Notes: generated from the letters alone by a model not told the origin. A stretch of DNA of 64,000 nt from DUPU01 sp050952465 (GCA_050952465.1 JBMNKZ010000008.1:248001-312000); one strand, 5' to 3'. Shown: positions 15,697 through 25,145, counted from the first letter of the stretch. Numbers and translations: made by a program.

Positions 15697-16236
15697 TTAC
15701 TCGACGATGATTTCGTTCTCCCCATTATTTTGATCTTTTTTTTCGGCAGGCTCTTGATTTTTTGTTTCTGTCGCAGTTTTTTCATTCATTTTTTCTGTTG
15801 CTGTTTTGACCTTATTACCTAAATCATCCATAATTTTGTTAATGTCGATAGTTTGGCCGGCACTTTTTCTGATTCGGATTTTGTAGCCCATGAGGTAGAG
15901 GACTCCGACCAGAATTAGATAAAGCCAGAAGATGGGCATGGTGATCAGGACACCGAGCACCAGGATAATTATGGGGATATTTAAGTAGGTTTCTTTATTT
16001 TTTTCAATGATAAATCGGGTGACAGAACCTTTATAGAACAGCCTTTTCATCGTTGCTCCAAAAGAAGAATTTTTGGAATGGGGGCAGTGCTGGGAGCGGC
16101 GTGGCTGATTTTTTTCAAACTCAATAATGGCTTCAAGCAAATCCCCGTTATGTTTTTCCAGAAGCTCTTTCGCTTCCTGATAGCTGCAGTTGGTTCTTTT
16201 GCGCATTTCGTCAATAAGTTCAATAGTAATATTCAT
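15697..16236 (-). CDS. DUF4342 membrane protein with UBA-like N terminus
   Basis: This 179-residue protein of unknown function has an N-terminal UBA-like helical motif (ELIDEMRKRTNCSYQEAKELL, a pattern also found in EF-Ts/NAC-type domains), a basic linker, and two adjacent hydrophobic segments (NIPIIILVLGVLITMPIFW and LYLILVGVLYLMGY), followed by a charged Lys/Glu-rich tail. This layout matches DUF4342. ATG 16236 follows AAAGGAG; the frame upstream has no suitable site. It stands between two terminators, so it is probably monocistronic. The function cannot be derived from context. Confidence 0.8.
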   Translation of the reverse strand: MNITIELIDEMRKRTNCSYQEAKELLEKHNGDLLEAIIEFEKNQPRRSQHCPHSKNSSFGATMKRLFYKGSVTRFIIEKNKETYLNIPIIILVLGVLITMPIFWLYLILVGVLYLMGYKIRIRKSAGQTIDINKIMDDLGNKVKTATEKMNEKTATETKNQEPAEKKDQNNGENEIIVE

Positions 16237-16348
16237 GCACTTAAACTCCTTTCTTTCTTTGTTTGCTATGCTCTTATTATAGCCGGGCATAATTAGAGTA
16301 GTTTTAATGAAAAATTAAAATTTGATGAGAAAATGGGATTAAGGATTA

Positions 16349-16379
16349 ACAAAAGAGGCTGATTTTCAGCCTCTTTTGT
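16349..16379. terminator. Rho-independent terminator after the YkvI-like gene
   Basis: ACAAAAGAGGCTG (16349-16361) pairs with CAGCCTCTTTTGT (16367-16379) in a perfect 13-bp stem; on the minus strand the 3' arm ends in TTTTG, so it ends the 16426-17553 gene. Confidence 0.8.
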
Positions 16380-16425
16380 AAAAAGGGGGTTATGGATATG
16401 ATGACAATCTTTTCAGGTGGCAATC

Positions 16426-17553
16426 TTAATGGCTATTTTTCATCAACAAATAAGGTTCCATGCTTCTTCGGTTTCTTCTGCTTCCTAGTACTTTTGTATC
16501 CTTAATAATCATTAAAACTAACAGCATGATGCCTACATAGCCATTTACCACGTAAATGAAATTTACTAATTGGTCAAAAGGTACTTTTAAGCCGATAATG
16601 GTTCCAATTAAGGCGAGTATTACCGTAACAATTTTAAATTTACTGCTTTTTTCGTCAGCTACCCGGGCACTTACTGTCCAAAGAAGAGGCACGGAAGCAG
16701 TAGTAATTCCTACTATTACCAAGAGAGAAAATATAATGGCTAAAGTGGGATGGATAGTCCCGGCCAATATTAAAGAAGGTATCATCGATCCTGCCACCTG
16801 CTCCACATTGGCCATCAATCCCAAAGCGATAAATATTACCGCCAGGGAAAATCCCAATGCTCCCCAAATTGCTCCCCAAACAGCATTTTTTTTGCTTTTG
16901 GTTTCCGCACCAATTGAAGACATGAACGTGGCAAGCCAAAGCATACAAAATCCTACATAGGATCCGGCAGCAAAGAGCCAATTGGTGGAGGCTTTTAGTA
17001 AACCCATTCTGGGAATTATTCTGCTGACTGTTTGTAATCCTTCCGGATTTATTAAAATGGCGGCTATACCTAGGGAAATGGACATTACTGCAATGATCGG
17101 TCCGATGCTGCCAATGACTTCTATAATTCTATTTAAACCTAAAATAACTATAATTACTGTCAGAGTGGCTATCCCAATACCGCCTACATAACTGGACAAC
17201 CCGTATTGTTGTTGCAAAGTAGCGGCTGCGCCGCCGATCATTACGATAAATGACATATATATAAAGATAACGGAAAAATAATCATAAAATGTGCCAATGG
17301 TTTCACCGCAATAATAGGTGAAGATATCTTTTCTTCTGGGAAACTTATTTCGGTTCCCAGCCAAAATAAAGCTAGTACCCACATAGAGAAATAAAAGAAA
17401 TACAACAAATGCTCCTAAAATACCCATAAAACCATAAGCTACAAAATACTGCATAATTTCTTGTCCGGTAGCAAATCCGGAGCCAGCTAAAAATGCAATA
17501 AAAGCTCCTGCGTAAGTTATAATTTGCTTTACATTAATTTTTTGTCCTTCCAT
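16426..17553 (-). CDS. YkvI-family integral membrane protein (APC-superfamily transporter)
   Basis: This 375-residue protein has about ten hydrophobic helices and begins with the transporter-like stretch GAFIAFLAGSGFATGQEIMQYF, in which the G-S-G-F-A-T-G pattern resembles the first unwound helix of APC/LeuT-fold amino-acid transporters. It matches the Bacillus YkvI group, whose substrate is unknown. GGGAGGGGGACAAAACC precedes ATG 17553. It is probably a single-gene unit: a promoter-like AT-rich region lies upstream and a perfect terminator follows. A cation-coupled amino acid or small-solute symporter is the best guess. Confidence 0.82.
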   Translation of the reverse strand: MEGQKINVKQIITYAGAFIAFLAGSGFATGQEIMQYFVAYGFMGILGAFVVFLLFLYVGTSFILAGNRNKFPRRKDIFTYYCGETIGTFYDYFSVIFIYMSFIVMIGGAAATLQQQYGLSSYVGGIGIATLTVIIVILGLNRIIEVIGSIGPIIAVMSISLGIAAILINPEGLQTVSRIIPRMGLLKASTNWLFAAGSYVGFCMLWLATFMSSIGAETKSKKNAVWGAIWGALGFSLAVIFIALGLMANVEQVAGSMIPSLILAGTIHPTLAIIFSLLVIVGITTASVPLLWTVSARVADEKSSKFKIVTVILALIGTIIGLKVPFDQLVNFIYVVNGYVGIMLLVLMIIKDTKVLGSRRNRRSMEPYLLMKNSH

Positions 17554-17763
17554 GGTTTTGTCCCCCTCCCATCTAATGTTTTTGCTCTTTAGGTTTTCGT
17601 TCTGATGGTATAATTATATCCCATGATGTAATATCAGTAAAGTACTTTTGAAAAACAATTTGTATTTAAGTAATGATCATACGAGGTACTTGTGAAATAC
17701 GGTATGTATTTCAGTATATTATTACATAAACTTATAACCTTTGTTTTACACCAAACACAAGAA

Positions 17764-17802
17764 ATGGCCGCAATCTTCTTGATATAAAGAGATAGCGGCC
17801 AT
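17764..17802. repeat. Stem-loop in the divergent region before the DUF3810 gene
   Basis: ATGGCCGC (17764-17771) is inverted as GCGGCCAT (17795-17802). The 23-base loop and flanking AAACAC/GTGTTTT bases could extend the structure. The 365-base region 17554-17917 otherwise holds only AT-rich promoter-like sequence between divergently arranged genes; I see no coding sequence in it. Confidence 0.45.
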
Positions 17803-17917
17803 AGTGTTTTGTCAAAAAATATGTTGTAGTGTAAAAACGTTGACAGCACCTCCAATCAAAGATAGCATAAGATTAAGGATGTTAATTTGGTGCCAAGGGA
17901 TGAAGGAGCATGATGAA

Positions 17918-19018
17918 GTGAATTCTAAGAGATTATTCCGTCTAATATTATATTTACTGCTTCTTCTGGGAGTTGTTTTTTCCCTGTTGGCACCACATTT
18001 TTCTCAATTGATTGAGTCATGTTATTCTACGAAATTATATTATTGGATCATGCGGCATTATGGTCTGTTCACGGGACTATTCCCGTTTTCTTTGGCAGAG
18101 TTTACAGTTGTGGGGATAATAGCGGTTGGGATATATCAGGCTGGCAGGGCAATGATAATGTTTAATAAGAACAGAAAGGATTTTATCAAAGAACTGCCCA
18201 AAAAGGGTGTTAAGATGGTCCTCGTGCTAGTTTTTCTTTATCTGGGTTTCAACCTTATGTGGGGGCTAAACTATAGCCGAATGACCTTTGCCGAAATATC
18301 CGGCTTGGCGGTAGAGTCTTCTTCGATAGATGAACTTGCAGATTTGGCATGGGATTTAACCCATCGGGCAAATGATCTCCGGGATCAAGTACCTGAAGAC
18401 GACCGGGATGTAATGACTCTTCCCGATGATATAAGAGACATGTTTCACCGGGCACATTTGGGATACGAGAGGGCATCGGAAATCTACCCGGAACTAAGGG
18501 GACGATATGGCAGGCCTAAGGGGGTCATGCTTTCTCACTTTTGGTCTTATACTGGTATCAGCGGAATATATTTTCCCTTTACCGCGGAGGCCAATGTAAA
18601 TACCAGTATGCCTCATCTTATGCTTCCGGCTACAACTGCCCATGAAATGGCGCACCAACGGGGCTTTGCCAGGGAAGACGAGGCTAGTTATATTGCCTAC
18701 TTGACATGTACATTACACCCGGACACTGATTTCCAATATTCCGGAGTTGTTTTTGCGCTGACGTATACAATGAATACGCTTCGCAAGTTTGACCCGGAAA
18801 CCTGGCGTGAGATTAGAATGCAGTACTGTGAAGGGGTCAACCGTGATTTTGCGAATTGGCAAGATTACATTAAGCGTTATGAGGGGCCTGTGAAGCGGTT
18901 CTCAACCAGAGTGAACAACACCTATCTGAAAGCCAATAGACAAGAGGAAGGAGTGCACAGTTACGGCAGGATGGTTGACTTATTGTTGGCGGAATATCGG
19001 GTTAGGAATCTTAACTGA
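17918..19018 (+). CDS. DUF3810 family membrane protein with HExxH metalloprotease motif
   Basis: This roughly 366-residue protein has three N-terminal membrane segments (LFRLILYLLLLLGVVFSLLA, LAEFTVVGIIAVGIY, and MVLVLVFLYLGFNLMWG) followed by an outside domain with TTAHEMAHQRGF, a zinc-metalloprotease HExxH with a downstream EDEASYIAYL that could supply the third ligand. It matches DUF3810. GTG 17918 is chosen because AAGGAG (17903-17908) lies 9 bases before it; ATG 17900 in the same frame is possible. Activity and substrate are unknown. It is followed by a perfect terminator and stands alone. Confidence 0.82.
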   Translation: MNSKRLFRLILYLLLLLGVVFSLLAPHFSQLIESCYSTKLYYWIMRHYGLFTGLFPFSLAEFTVVGIIAVGIYQAGRAMIMFNKNRKDFIKELPKKGVKMVLVLVFLYLGFNLMWGLNYSRMTFAEISGLAVESSSIDELADLAWDLTHRANDLRDQVPEDDRDVMTLPDDIRDMFHRAHLGYERASEIYPELRGRYGRPKGVMLSHFWSYTGISGIYFPFTAEANVNTSMPHLMLPATTAHEMAHQRGFAREDEASYIAYLTCTLHPDTDFQYSGVVFALTYTMNTLRKFDPETWREIRMQYCEGVNRDFANWQDYIKRYEGPVKRFSTRVNNTYLKANRQEEGVHSYGRMVDLLLAEYRVRNLN

Positions 19019-19082
19019 GCCAGGTGCTGTAAAAAGGACTAGGGACAGGAGTAAAGTTGTTATTAATAATTGTAACAAATAT

Positions 19083-19126
19083 AAACAGCCACTTAAGCAC
19101 TTTAATATTAGCTTAGTGGCTGTTTT
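19083..19126. terminator. Bidirectional terminator between DUF3810 and catalase genes
   Basis: AAACAGCCACTTAAGC pairs with GCTTAGTGGCTGTTT (one mismatch region), ending in TTTT on the plus strand and in TTTAT on the minus strand, between two convergent genes. Confidence 0.8.
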
Positions 19127-19155
19127 AGATAAAGCTATTATTTGGGCCTAGATTT

Positions 19156-19845
19156 TTAATGTTGAGGTGGATTCTGAGGTTCATTAAAAGAAGGAGGCTG
19201 TGGATTATTTAACCCGGTTCCCACATAATTTCCTGGTGTCGACAAGTTAAAGTATAATCGGGCGTCCTTATCAACACCCCAATCTATATTTGATCCGGTA
19301 TCCTGAATCTTTTGGAAGCATTCTCTAAACATTGTGTTGTGGGCTTCTTCTCTGTTAAGCAAGAAATCGATCATTTGGCGGACATGTCTATCATTGATCT
19401 GGCGATGTAGGTATTCATAGACTACTTTGGCTCTTTGTTCAGCAGCAATATTTGATAATAAATCAGCAACAAGATCACCGGTAACATTTACATAGGCCGC
19501 AGTCCATAGTTGACCTGAAGCATTTGTCAGCATAGGGTTTAGTCCAGTCAAAACATGGGATTCGATATTTCCCACGGAGGCTGCCGGAGCTTGTAGATCA
19601 TGGCCGTTTAGCAAATTAACTGCTGTACTGACCATTTCTAAATGACTTAATTCTTCAGCAATTATATCCATAAAGATATCCTTAATTGCCGGATCCTTGA
19701 TCCGAGTAGACTGAGAAAAGTACTGCATAGCTGCTTTTAATTCACCTTGCGGGCCGCCAATCTGTTCTTGGAGCATAGCAGCATATGTGGGGTTTGGGCG
19801 TTCAACTTTTACTATGTCTAAAAGTTGTTTTTCATGTTTAAACAA
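19156..19845 (-). CDS. Manganese catalase family protein
   Basis: This four-helix-bundle di-manganese protein disproportionates hydrogen peroxide in the cytosol or spore coat. Expected metal ligands are seen: glutamate in GGPQGELKAAMQYF (about residue 35), E-x-x-H in AEELSHLEMV, glutamate in AAEQRAKVVYEYL and E-x-x-H in NREEAHNTMF. At 229 residues it is shorter than secreted Mn catalases and slightly longer than the spore-coat homologue CotJC; no cotJA/cotJB genes are adjacent. TTAGGAGGTAG-like bases precede ATG 19845. A role in oxygen protection of an anaerobe is likely. Confidence 0.87.
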   Translation of the reverse strand: MFKHEKQLLDIVKVERPNPTYAAMLQEQIGGPQGELKAAMQYFSQSTRIKDPAIKDIFMDIIAEELSHLEMVSTAVNLLNGHDLQAPAASVGNIESHVLTGLNPMLTNASGQLWTAAYVNVTGDLVADLLSNIAAEQRAKVVYEYLHRQINDRHVRQMIDFLLNREEAHNTMFRECFQKIQDTGSNIDWGVDKDARLYFNLSTPGNYVGTGLNNPQPPSFNEPQNPPQH

Positions 19846-20064
19846 ATTTAACTACCTCCTATTAAGAATATTTCGGGTTTAACTTTCCCTAGGAAAAAGA
19901 ATAATATTCGGAACTGACACGGGGAACTGCGATTCTAAGAAGATGAAAAAACGCCGGGAAACATTACAGGATCCCGTCCACCTTTTAAAAATTATTACTA
20001 CTATAAAAGGTAGAAAACTAAAATAGTTATAAAGCTAAAATAATTTCCATGTATTGGAGGAATA

Positions 20065-20139
20065 ATGCTATTTCTCGTGGAATTAATCCGCGGGACTTTT
20101 TTATTTTTAATGGAGCATTTACATTATGTTTCTGAATAA
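20065..20139 (+). CDS. Possible small peptide gene (24 codons)
   Basis: TTGGAGGAATA is followed by ATG 20065 and the frame MLFLVELIRGTFLFLMEHLHY... to TAA, giving a short hydrophobic peptide. It lies in the otherwise empty 19846-20235 region between the divergent catalase and nrfH genes. The good ribosome binding site is the only evidence; it may be chance or a leader peptide. Confidence 0.25.
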   Translation: MLFLVELIRGTFLFLMEHLHYVSE

Positions 20140-20235
20140 TATGTAATAGTTTAAGTTAAATCGACAAATGTGTGCTCTATCGGACTGCGGTGCTATAGCC
20201 CCATTGGTAAGAGGGATATCTAGAAAAGGGGAGGG

Positions 20236-20673
20236 ATGCAGCAGATAATGAAAAAAATAATAGTGATTACGGGAATTATTTTCATAAGTTTTTGCCTGTT
20301 ACTGCTGACCAAGCTGCCTATTCTTGGGCTGGATAAACCGGAGTTTTGTGGTGGATGCCATGTTATGGACGGACAGGTGGAAACTTATTTACATTCAACC
20401 CACCGTTTGGGGGCGAATTGCGGGGATTGTCATATCCCCCACAGTCTGGCTCCCGGGGCTATGTATAAGGCTTATACCGGAACCAAAGACGTGATTGGGG
20501 TTATCTTAGATCATGATCCTTATCATATCCGGGCATCGGAAACCGGTAAGGAAATTATTCAGAAAAATTGTCTACGATGTCACGGTGATTTCCTAGGGGA
20601 AATAGGTGATACCAGAAAAGATGGAGGAAAGTACTGTTTTGATTGCCACCGCAGTACTCCTCATATGAAATGA
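20236..20673 (+). CDS. nrfH: NrfH-type tetraheme cytochrome c (nitrite reductase small subunit)
   Basis: This NapC/NrfH-family membrane-anchored cytochrome passes electrons from menaquinol to NrfA. One N-terminal helix (IIVITGIIFISFCLLLLTKL) anchors it, and four CxxCH heme motifs follow: CGGCH, CGDCH, CLRCH and CFDCH. About 145 residues is normal for NrfH. The ribosome site GGGGAGGG lies immediately before ATG 20236, so the next ATG at 20248 is also possible. NrfA starts 18 bases downstream, forming the standard nrfHA pair for respiratory reduction of nitrite to ammonium. Confidence 0.93.
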   Translation: MQQIMKKIIVITGIIFISFCLLLLTKLPILGLDKPEFCGGCHVMDGQVETYLHSTHRLGANCGDCHIPHSLAPGAMYKAYTGTKDVIGVILDHDPYHIRASETGKEIIQKNCLRCHGDFLGEIGDTRKDGGKYCFDCHRSTPHMK

Positions 20674-20691
20674 TAAAGGGGGAAATCTTTT

Positions 20692-21969
20692 TTGGATAAA
20701 AAAAATTTATTGGAAAAATATTTAGGTCTATCGATATTTGCGGGGGCAGTTTTCCTAGTACTCATTTCCTTCGGAATATTTTCTTTTTTATCCCATAACA
20801 AGGAACTTCAAAGAGAGACTATTGGGGAGATTGGTTCCAAGGAAGCAGATCCCGCCGTTTGGGGCAGGTATTATCCCTTACACTATCAAACCTATTTGCA
20901 AAATTTCGAGAGCACAGAAAAACCTTCTCATTTTGAGACTAAGCCTTATATGGAGAAAATCTATGCCGGAACAGGTTTTGCCGCGGAATTTAATGAGCCG
21001 CGAGGCCACGTATATACTATTGAAGATATCTTGGCAATTGACTCAGCCAGGTATAAGACCGGGGCGGCATGTAACACTTGTAAGTCTTCTCAAATTCCCG
21101 AGATCATTGAAAAGTATGGGGATGATTATTACCAAATGGATTTTGCAGAAATTAACTCCCAATTAGAACATCCTATCGCTTGTCTGGACTGCCATGATCC
21201 CAAAACCATGGAATTAAGGATTACCCGTCCGGCTTTGGTGGAAGCTTTTGCTCGGCAGGGCAAGGATATAGAGAAGGCAACCAGGCAGGAGATGCGCTCT
21301 CTCGTATGCGCGCAATGCCATGTTACATATTACTTTGAAAAAGATACAAAAAAAGTTACCTTTCCCTGGGATAATGGGGTAAAGGCTGATGAAATTCTGG
21401 CATATTATGACGGAAAAGGTTTTACCGAATGGAATCATCCTGACTCTGGAACAGGTCTGGTAAAGGCGAGGCATGCAGAATATGAAACATTTATAGGCAG
21501 TACCCATGAGACAGCAGGAGTGGCCTGTGCCGACTGTCATATGCCTTATAAAAAAATAGGGAATACTAAGGTAAGTTCACACTACTGGACCATTCCTCTG
21601 AAAAATATTGAAGAAAGCTGCATGACTTGTCATAGGGAAGGCAGTGATTGGTTAACGTCACGGATTAAGGATACCCAGGAAAAAACAAAGGAAATTCAGG
21701 ATATTGCCGGAAATGTAGTTGTAAAAGCTATAGAGGAAATAAAAACGGCCAGGGAAACCCAGGGGTCAGATGCCCAACTGCTTCAGGAAGCCCAAGAAAT
21801 GCACCGTAAGGGACAGTGGTATTTGGACTATGTAATGGTGACCAACGGCTATGGCTTCCATAATCCAACGGACACCATGAACAATTTAGGAAAGGCTATT
21901 GATTACGCCCATCAAGCAATTCAATTAGCGAAGGACGCCGCGAGTCGAACCGTCTCTGCGCTTCCCTGA
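20692..21969 (+). CDS. nrfA: Ammonia-forming cytochrome c nitrite reductase NrfA
   Basis: NrfA is the pentaheme enzyme that reduces nitrite to ammonium outside the membrane. The catalytic heme has the special CxxCK motif (CNTCK, about residue 126), and four CxxCH motifs follow (CLDCH, CAQCH, CADCH, CMTCH). An uncleaved hydrophobic N terminus (LSIFAGAVFLVLISFGIFSFL) anchors or exports it. The start is TTG 20692 after GGGGGAAA. The length of 425 residues is slightly short but normal for Gram-positive NrfA. It works with NrfH just upstream; in sulfite reducers it can also detoxify nitrite or reduce other N/S oxides. Confidence 0.95.
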   Translation: MDKKNLLEKYLGLSIFAGAVFLVLISFGIFSFLSHNKELQRETIGEIGSKEADPAVWGRYYPLHYQTYLQNFESTEKPSHFETKPYMEKIYAGTGFAAEFNEPRGHVYTIEDILAIDSARYKTGAACNTCKSSQIPEIIEKYGDDYYQMDFAEINSQLEHPIACLDCHDPKTMELRITRPALVEAFARQGKDIEKATRQEMRSLVCAQCHVTYYFEKDTKKVTFPWDNGVKADEILAYYDGKGFTEWNHPDSGTGLVKARHAEYETFIGSTHETAGVACADCHMPYKKIGNTKVSSHYWTIPLKNIEESCMTCHREGSDWLTSRIKDTQEKTKEIQDIAGNVVVKAIEEIKTARETQGSDAQLLQEAQEMHRKGQWYLDYVMVTNGYGFHNPTDTMNNLGKAIDYAHQAIQLAKDAASRTVSALP

Positions 21970-21976
21970 AAGGAAA

Positions 21977-22624
21977 ATGATACTTATTATGAAAATCACT
22001 GATTTAACACATTTTATTTATCCGGATATGCCGGTGTTTCCGGGAACCGAACAGCCTATTTTTGAAAAGGCAAATACATTGGAAAAAGAAGGTTTTCTGG
22101 AAGCGAAAATCACAATGTACTCTCATACGGGAACACATATAGATGCTCCTGCACATATGTTAAGTAACGGTCCTTGTTTAGAGCATTTAGATATAAATCA
22201 CTTTATTGGAAAAGCAGCTGTTCTCGATTTTTCTACCACCAGGGAGAAAATCATAAACATTCATGATTTAAGACCCTATGCGGAAAAGATAAAAAATGTT
22301 GAGTTTATTATCATCAAAACAGGATGGAGCAAATACTGGGGAGATCAAAAGTATTATGAAAAATTTCCTTCCTTGAGTGAGGAATCAGCCAAATGGCTGT
22401 CGGAATTTAATTTGAAGGGCGTAGGTATTGACGCCATTTCAATTGACAATATCAATTCAGCAACCTTTTCTATTCATAAAATATTACTGTCAAAGAACAT
22501 CATAATTATTGAAAACCTGACTAACTTAGATTCTATCAGTAAGGAATACTTTATTTTAAGCATTTTGCCCCTTAAAAATAAAAATGCAGACGGCTCGCCG
22601 GTACGGGCAGTTTCCATAGAGTAG
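21977..22624 (+). CDS. Cyclase family protein (kynurenine formamidase-like metal hydrolase)
   Basis: This 215-residue protein of the cyclase/KynB family contains metal-dependent amide hydrolases. The signature HTGTHIDAPAHML (about residues 52-64) supplies the metal-binding histidines and aspartate. The family includes arylformamidases and isatin hydrolases; the actual substrate here is unknown. It begins 7 bases after nrfA, so it is probably cotranscribed, though no link to nitrite reduction is known. The start may be ATG 21977 (after AAAGGAAA) or ATG 21989, which gives the more usual MKITDLTH beginning. A strong terminator follows at 22662. Confidence 0.85.
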   Translation: MILIMKITDLTHFIYPDMPVFPGTEQPIFEKANTLEKEGFLEAKITMYSHTGTHIDAPAHMLSNGPCLEHLDINHFIGKAAVLDFSTTREKIINIHDLRPYAEKIKNVEFIIIKTGWSKYWGDQKYYEKFPSLSEESAKWLSEFNLKGVGIDAISIDNINSATFSIHKILLSKNIIIIENLTNLDSISKEYFILSILPLKNKNADGSPVRAVSIE

Positions 22625-22661
22625 GTTATAAGAAATCGACGAGCTCTATGCCATTAGACAC

Positions 22662-22700
22662 AAGCATTAGAAGGCGTGAAGATACTTCTAATGCTTTTTT
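22662..22700. terminator. Rho-independent terminator after nrfHA-cyclase
   Basis: AAGCATTAGAAG (22662-22673) pairs perfectly with CTTCTAATGCTT (22685-22696), followed by further T residues. It ends the nrf unit and faces the convergent DUF1002 gene. Confidence 0.88.
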
Positions 22701-22720
22701 CTGATTAACTAATCTTAGTA

Positions 22721-23590
22721 TTAACCAAAGATGCTGCGGAGCCAGCTCATGATGGAGTCTAAAAGATTTTGGAAAAAGCTCTTATTTTCATTTAGAGTAT
22801 CCTTGACAATATCAAGATTTCGACTAATATTGTCCAATTGTTTGGTGATGGTATCAATATTCAAATCCAGCTTACTGATTTTTTCCATTAATTTTAGAAT
22901 TTGATCAATCTGCTCTTCGGAAAGATTGATCCCTAATTCCTGAGCAATATCCAGAATGACCTGGCGCATATCTTCCGGTGTTTTGATCTTTTGTTGGGTA
23001 ATCTCTTTTTTTATCTTTTGGATTAGCTCCACGGCTTCATCTTTACCAATGTCTTGACTAATGTCTTTCGTGACAAAGAGCTCTTCGTTGGCTGTATCTT
23101 TAGCCTCCGCGGATAGTTTTTCCCCTGTGGCCTCTTCGAAAGCCAACATAATACCGGTGAGAGCGGTTGTTCCTGTAACCTTGAAAGGAGCAGCTACTGT
23201 GACCTGGGCATCCTTAACACCGGCTGTGACCATGGCGTTGGCGTACATTTCATTGGTGACCCATGAAACATTATGAGTCGTTACCTGCAAACCATCCCCC
23301 GTGGGTAATAATCTAACATAAGCCGAAGAAATCGCTTTCGTGCCGATTTTCTCCTTTGTGGCAATTCCTTTGAGATGCTTCTCTACGTCTTGAATGGATA
23401 CTTCAATAATTTCCACTTCGCTTTCAGAGACACCGAATTTCTCCAGCATTTGTGTTCTTTGTGTAGCGGTCAAATCTGCACCTAAACTGACCGCTTCTGT
23501 TTTACCGGCGAGAACCGCCAGGGGTGCAATGCTAAGTAACAACATAATAACACCGAGTATCATAAGAATTTTTCTGTTATTTATGGACAT
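22721..23590 (-). CDS. DUF1002 family secreted protein
   Basis: This 289-residue secreted protein has an N-terminal signal peptide (ILMILGVIMLLLSIAPLAVLAG) and matches the DUF1002 family, found in Firmicutes and of unknown function. Recognisable parts are SLGADLTATQRTQMLEKFGV after the signal, SSAYVRLLPTGDGLQV, and PFKVTGTTALTGIM in the middle. The C-terminal third is helical with heptad-like leucines (residues about 230-280), suggesting a coiled coil. ATG 23590 follows AGGAGTG; an upstream in-frame start at 23629 lacks a site. It is probably monocistronic. Confidence 0.82.
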   Translation of the reverse strand: MSINNRKILMILGVIMLLLSIAPLAVLAGKTEAVSLGADLTATQRTQMLEKFGVSESEVEIIEVSIQDVEKHLKGIATKEKIGTKAISSAYVRLLPTGDGLQVTTHNVSWVTNEMYANAMVTAGVKDAQVTVAAPFKVTGTTALTGIMLAFEEATGEKLSAEAKDTANEELFVTKDISQDIGKDEAVELIQKIKKEITQQKIKTPEDMRQVILDIAQELGINLSEEQIDQILKLMEKISKLDLNIDTITKQLDNISRNLDIVKDTLNENKSFFQNLLDSIMSWLRSIFG

Positions 23591-23921
23591 TGTTTCACTC
23601 CTATCTGAAAAATTAGTTTTATGTTTCAAATACTATAGACTATCCTTGGTCTAAAAATGTTTCTCAAAATAAAAAGTTTCTATTCCTCGGATGCAGAGAT
23701 ATCCAGGGTTTTTTTACCTATCCTTTTTACGTAATCCTGCCAACGACAGGATAGCCAATACGGCGTATCCCACCTCCCAGGCAATCTGCAAAATATTCTT
23801 TAAGTAATGTCTGGTTTCTGTACTAGAGTCATGCCCGGAACAAAATTTACTATTTCTTCGTCCGTTAGTTTAGGAGAACATGTAGTAAATTAGAAATATT
23901 TTTTACAGAAGGAGATGCCAA
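23591..23921. other. Intergenic region, possible remnant
   Basis: This 331-base stretch lies between divergent genes. On the minus strand around 23700-23880 a short open frame encodes a hydrophobic segment ending AVLAILSLAGLRKKDR without a start codon, which may be the remnant of a membrane or wall-anchored protein. The ribosome site GAAGGAGATG for the next gene is at its right end. Nothing else is recognised. Confidence 0.3.
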
Positions 23922-25145
23922 ATGAAAAAAACATTGAAAACCGGGATAATTGCCATAATGATACTTTTTATCATGACCAGTGCTGCAGCAGCAAAAGGGA
24001 ATGGGAAAAGCAATGATATTCAGGTAAAGATCAATTTCTTTATGGAGTGGGGGGAAATTCACCAAAGTAGCCTGGAGTTTGAGAACAAAGAAAAACCCAG
24101 AATTGAGCAGGGAAGAGTACTCATTCCCCTAAGAAAGATATCCGATCACTTAGGGTTTGACGTAGTATTTAATGAAGAAACAAAGCAAATTAATTTGGCA
24201 GACAGCAATGGGAAAAAGATCTTATTAACTTTATTCAGCAAAAAAGCACTGGTCAACAACAAAACGGCAGAGTTGGATGTACCTGCTAAAGTGATTAACC
24301 AGATTACTTTTGTTCCTGTCAGATTTATCTCTGAGAATTTTGATCAGGCTGTGAAATGGGACTCGGCAACACGCACTGTTATGATTGATAATTTTACAAT
24401 TTCTACACCTGAGTATCTTTTCAATCAAAAAACATTGGAATTGAGCAAGCGGGACGAATCGGGCGAAGGAAAACATAAGTTACTGGGGAAGATTGACATG
24501 GCAGTAGATTGGGTCTATATGAATGTAACAAAGACCAAGAACGGCAATGATGTTATCGTCATTAATAATAATACCGGGGCACCTCATTTGTTCTATGATA
24601 TCTACACTATCTATGTTTCGGGAAACGAAATTATCGATCAAAGTGAGGTGGAACATATTTTATTTTCCGGGAAGTCGGTCATCAGTTCCGATGGAACAAA
24701 GGTTGTGATTGGCGATGGAAAAACAGCCAGAGTTTATGATGACAAAACGAGAAAGCTGCTATGTGAGTATGATCTCTCAAGTCTTTTTGAAGCTGAGAAA
24801 GATCCAAACCCATCTGGCGCATGGGAAAAATCATATGTGGTTCTAGGTTTTGGAGATAATTATATTTTGGTGAGAGATACATTTAAAATGCTCACCAAAA
24901 TGGTTTATTTAGACACAAAGGAAATTGTGGATATTTATAAGGTGGTCCTGACAAAAGAGGAACTGGAAAAAGCGCTGATAGACGCGGGGCCTTTTGGCAG
25001 CGGTGACCGGTTAACATTTATTGAAGAAAAAGACGGAAAGTTGATTTTTAATAAATACTACGATGACGGATCATATACAAAAACAAAACAGGTAGAGTAT
25101 AGTATAGATTCCAGAGGGGGGTCAGTACGAGGATACTCTTTATAA
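23922..25145 (+). CDS. Secreted protein with copper amine oxidase-like N-terminal (stalk) domain
   Basis: This 407-residue exported protein has a signal peptide (GIIAIMILFIMTSAAAA) and one copper-amine-oxidase N-terminal-like domain (RVLIPLRKISDHLGF... and QITFVPVRFISENF, about residues 60-150), a cell-surface module common in Clostridia that has no oxidase activity itself. The remaining 250 residues look like beta-strand repeats, with SSDGTKVVIGDGKTARVYDD resembling a propeller blade, but no enzyme motif is visible. GAAGGAGATG lies just upstream of the start. A surface or sporulation-related structural role is a guess. Confidence 0.8.
   Translation: MKKTLKTGIIAIMILFIMTSAAAAKGNGKSNDIQVKINFFMEWGEIHQSSLEFENKEKPRIEQGRVLIPLRKISDHLGFDVVFNEETKQINLADSNGKKILLTLFSKKALVNNKTAELDVPAKVINQITFVPVRFISENFDQAVKWDSATRTVMIDNFTISTPEYLFNQKTLELSKRDESGEGKHKLLGKIDMAVDWVYMNVTKTKNGNDVIVINNNTGAPHLFYDIYTIYVSGNEIIDQSEVEHILFSGKSVISSDGTKVVIGDGKTARVYDDKTRKLLCEYDLSSLFEAEKDPNPSGAWEKSYVVLGFGDNYILVRDTFKMLTKMVYLDTKEIVDIYKVVLTKEELEKALIDAGPFGSGDRLTFIEEKDGKLIFNKYYDDGSYTKTKQVEYSIDSRGGSVRGYSL

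Noticed and set aside
19156..19845. Spore coat protein CotJC
   Set aside because: The protein is longer than CotJC and no cotJA or cotJB genes are adjacent; the broader manganese catalase call is safer.
20140..20235. Possible tRNA-like sequence upstream of nrfH
   Set aside because: The GGTGCTATAGCCCC stretch does not form a cloverleaf with T and anticodon arms.
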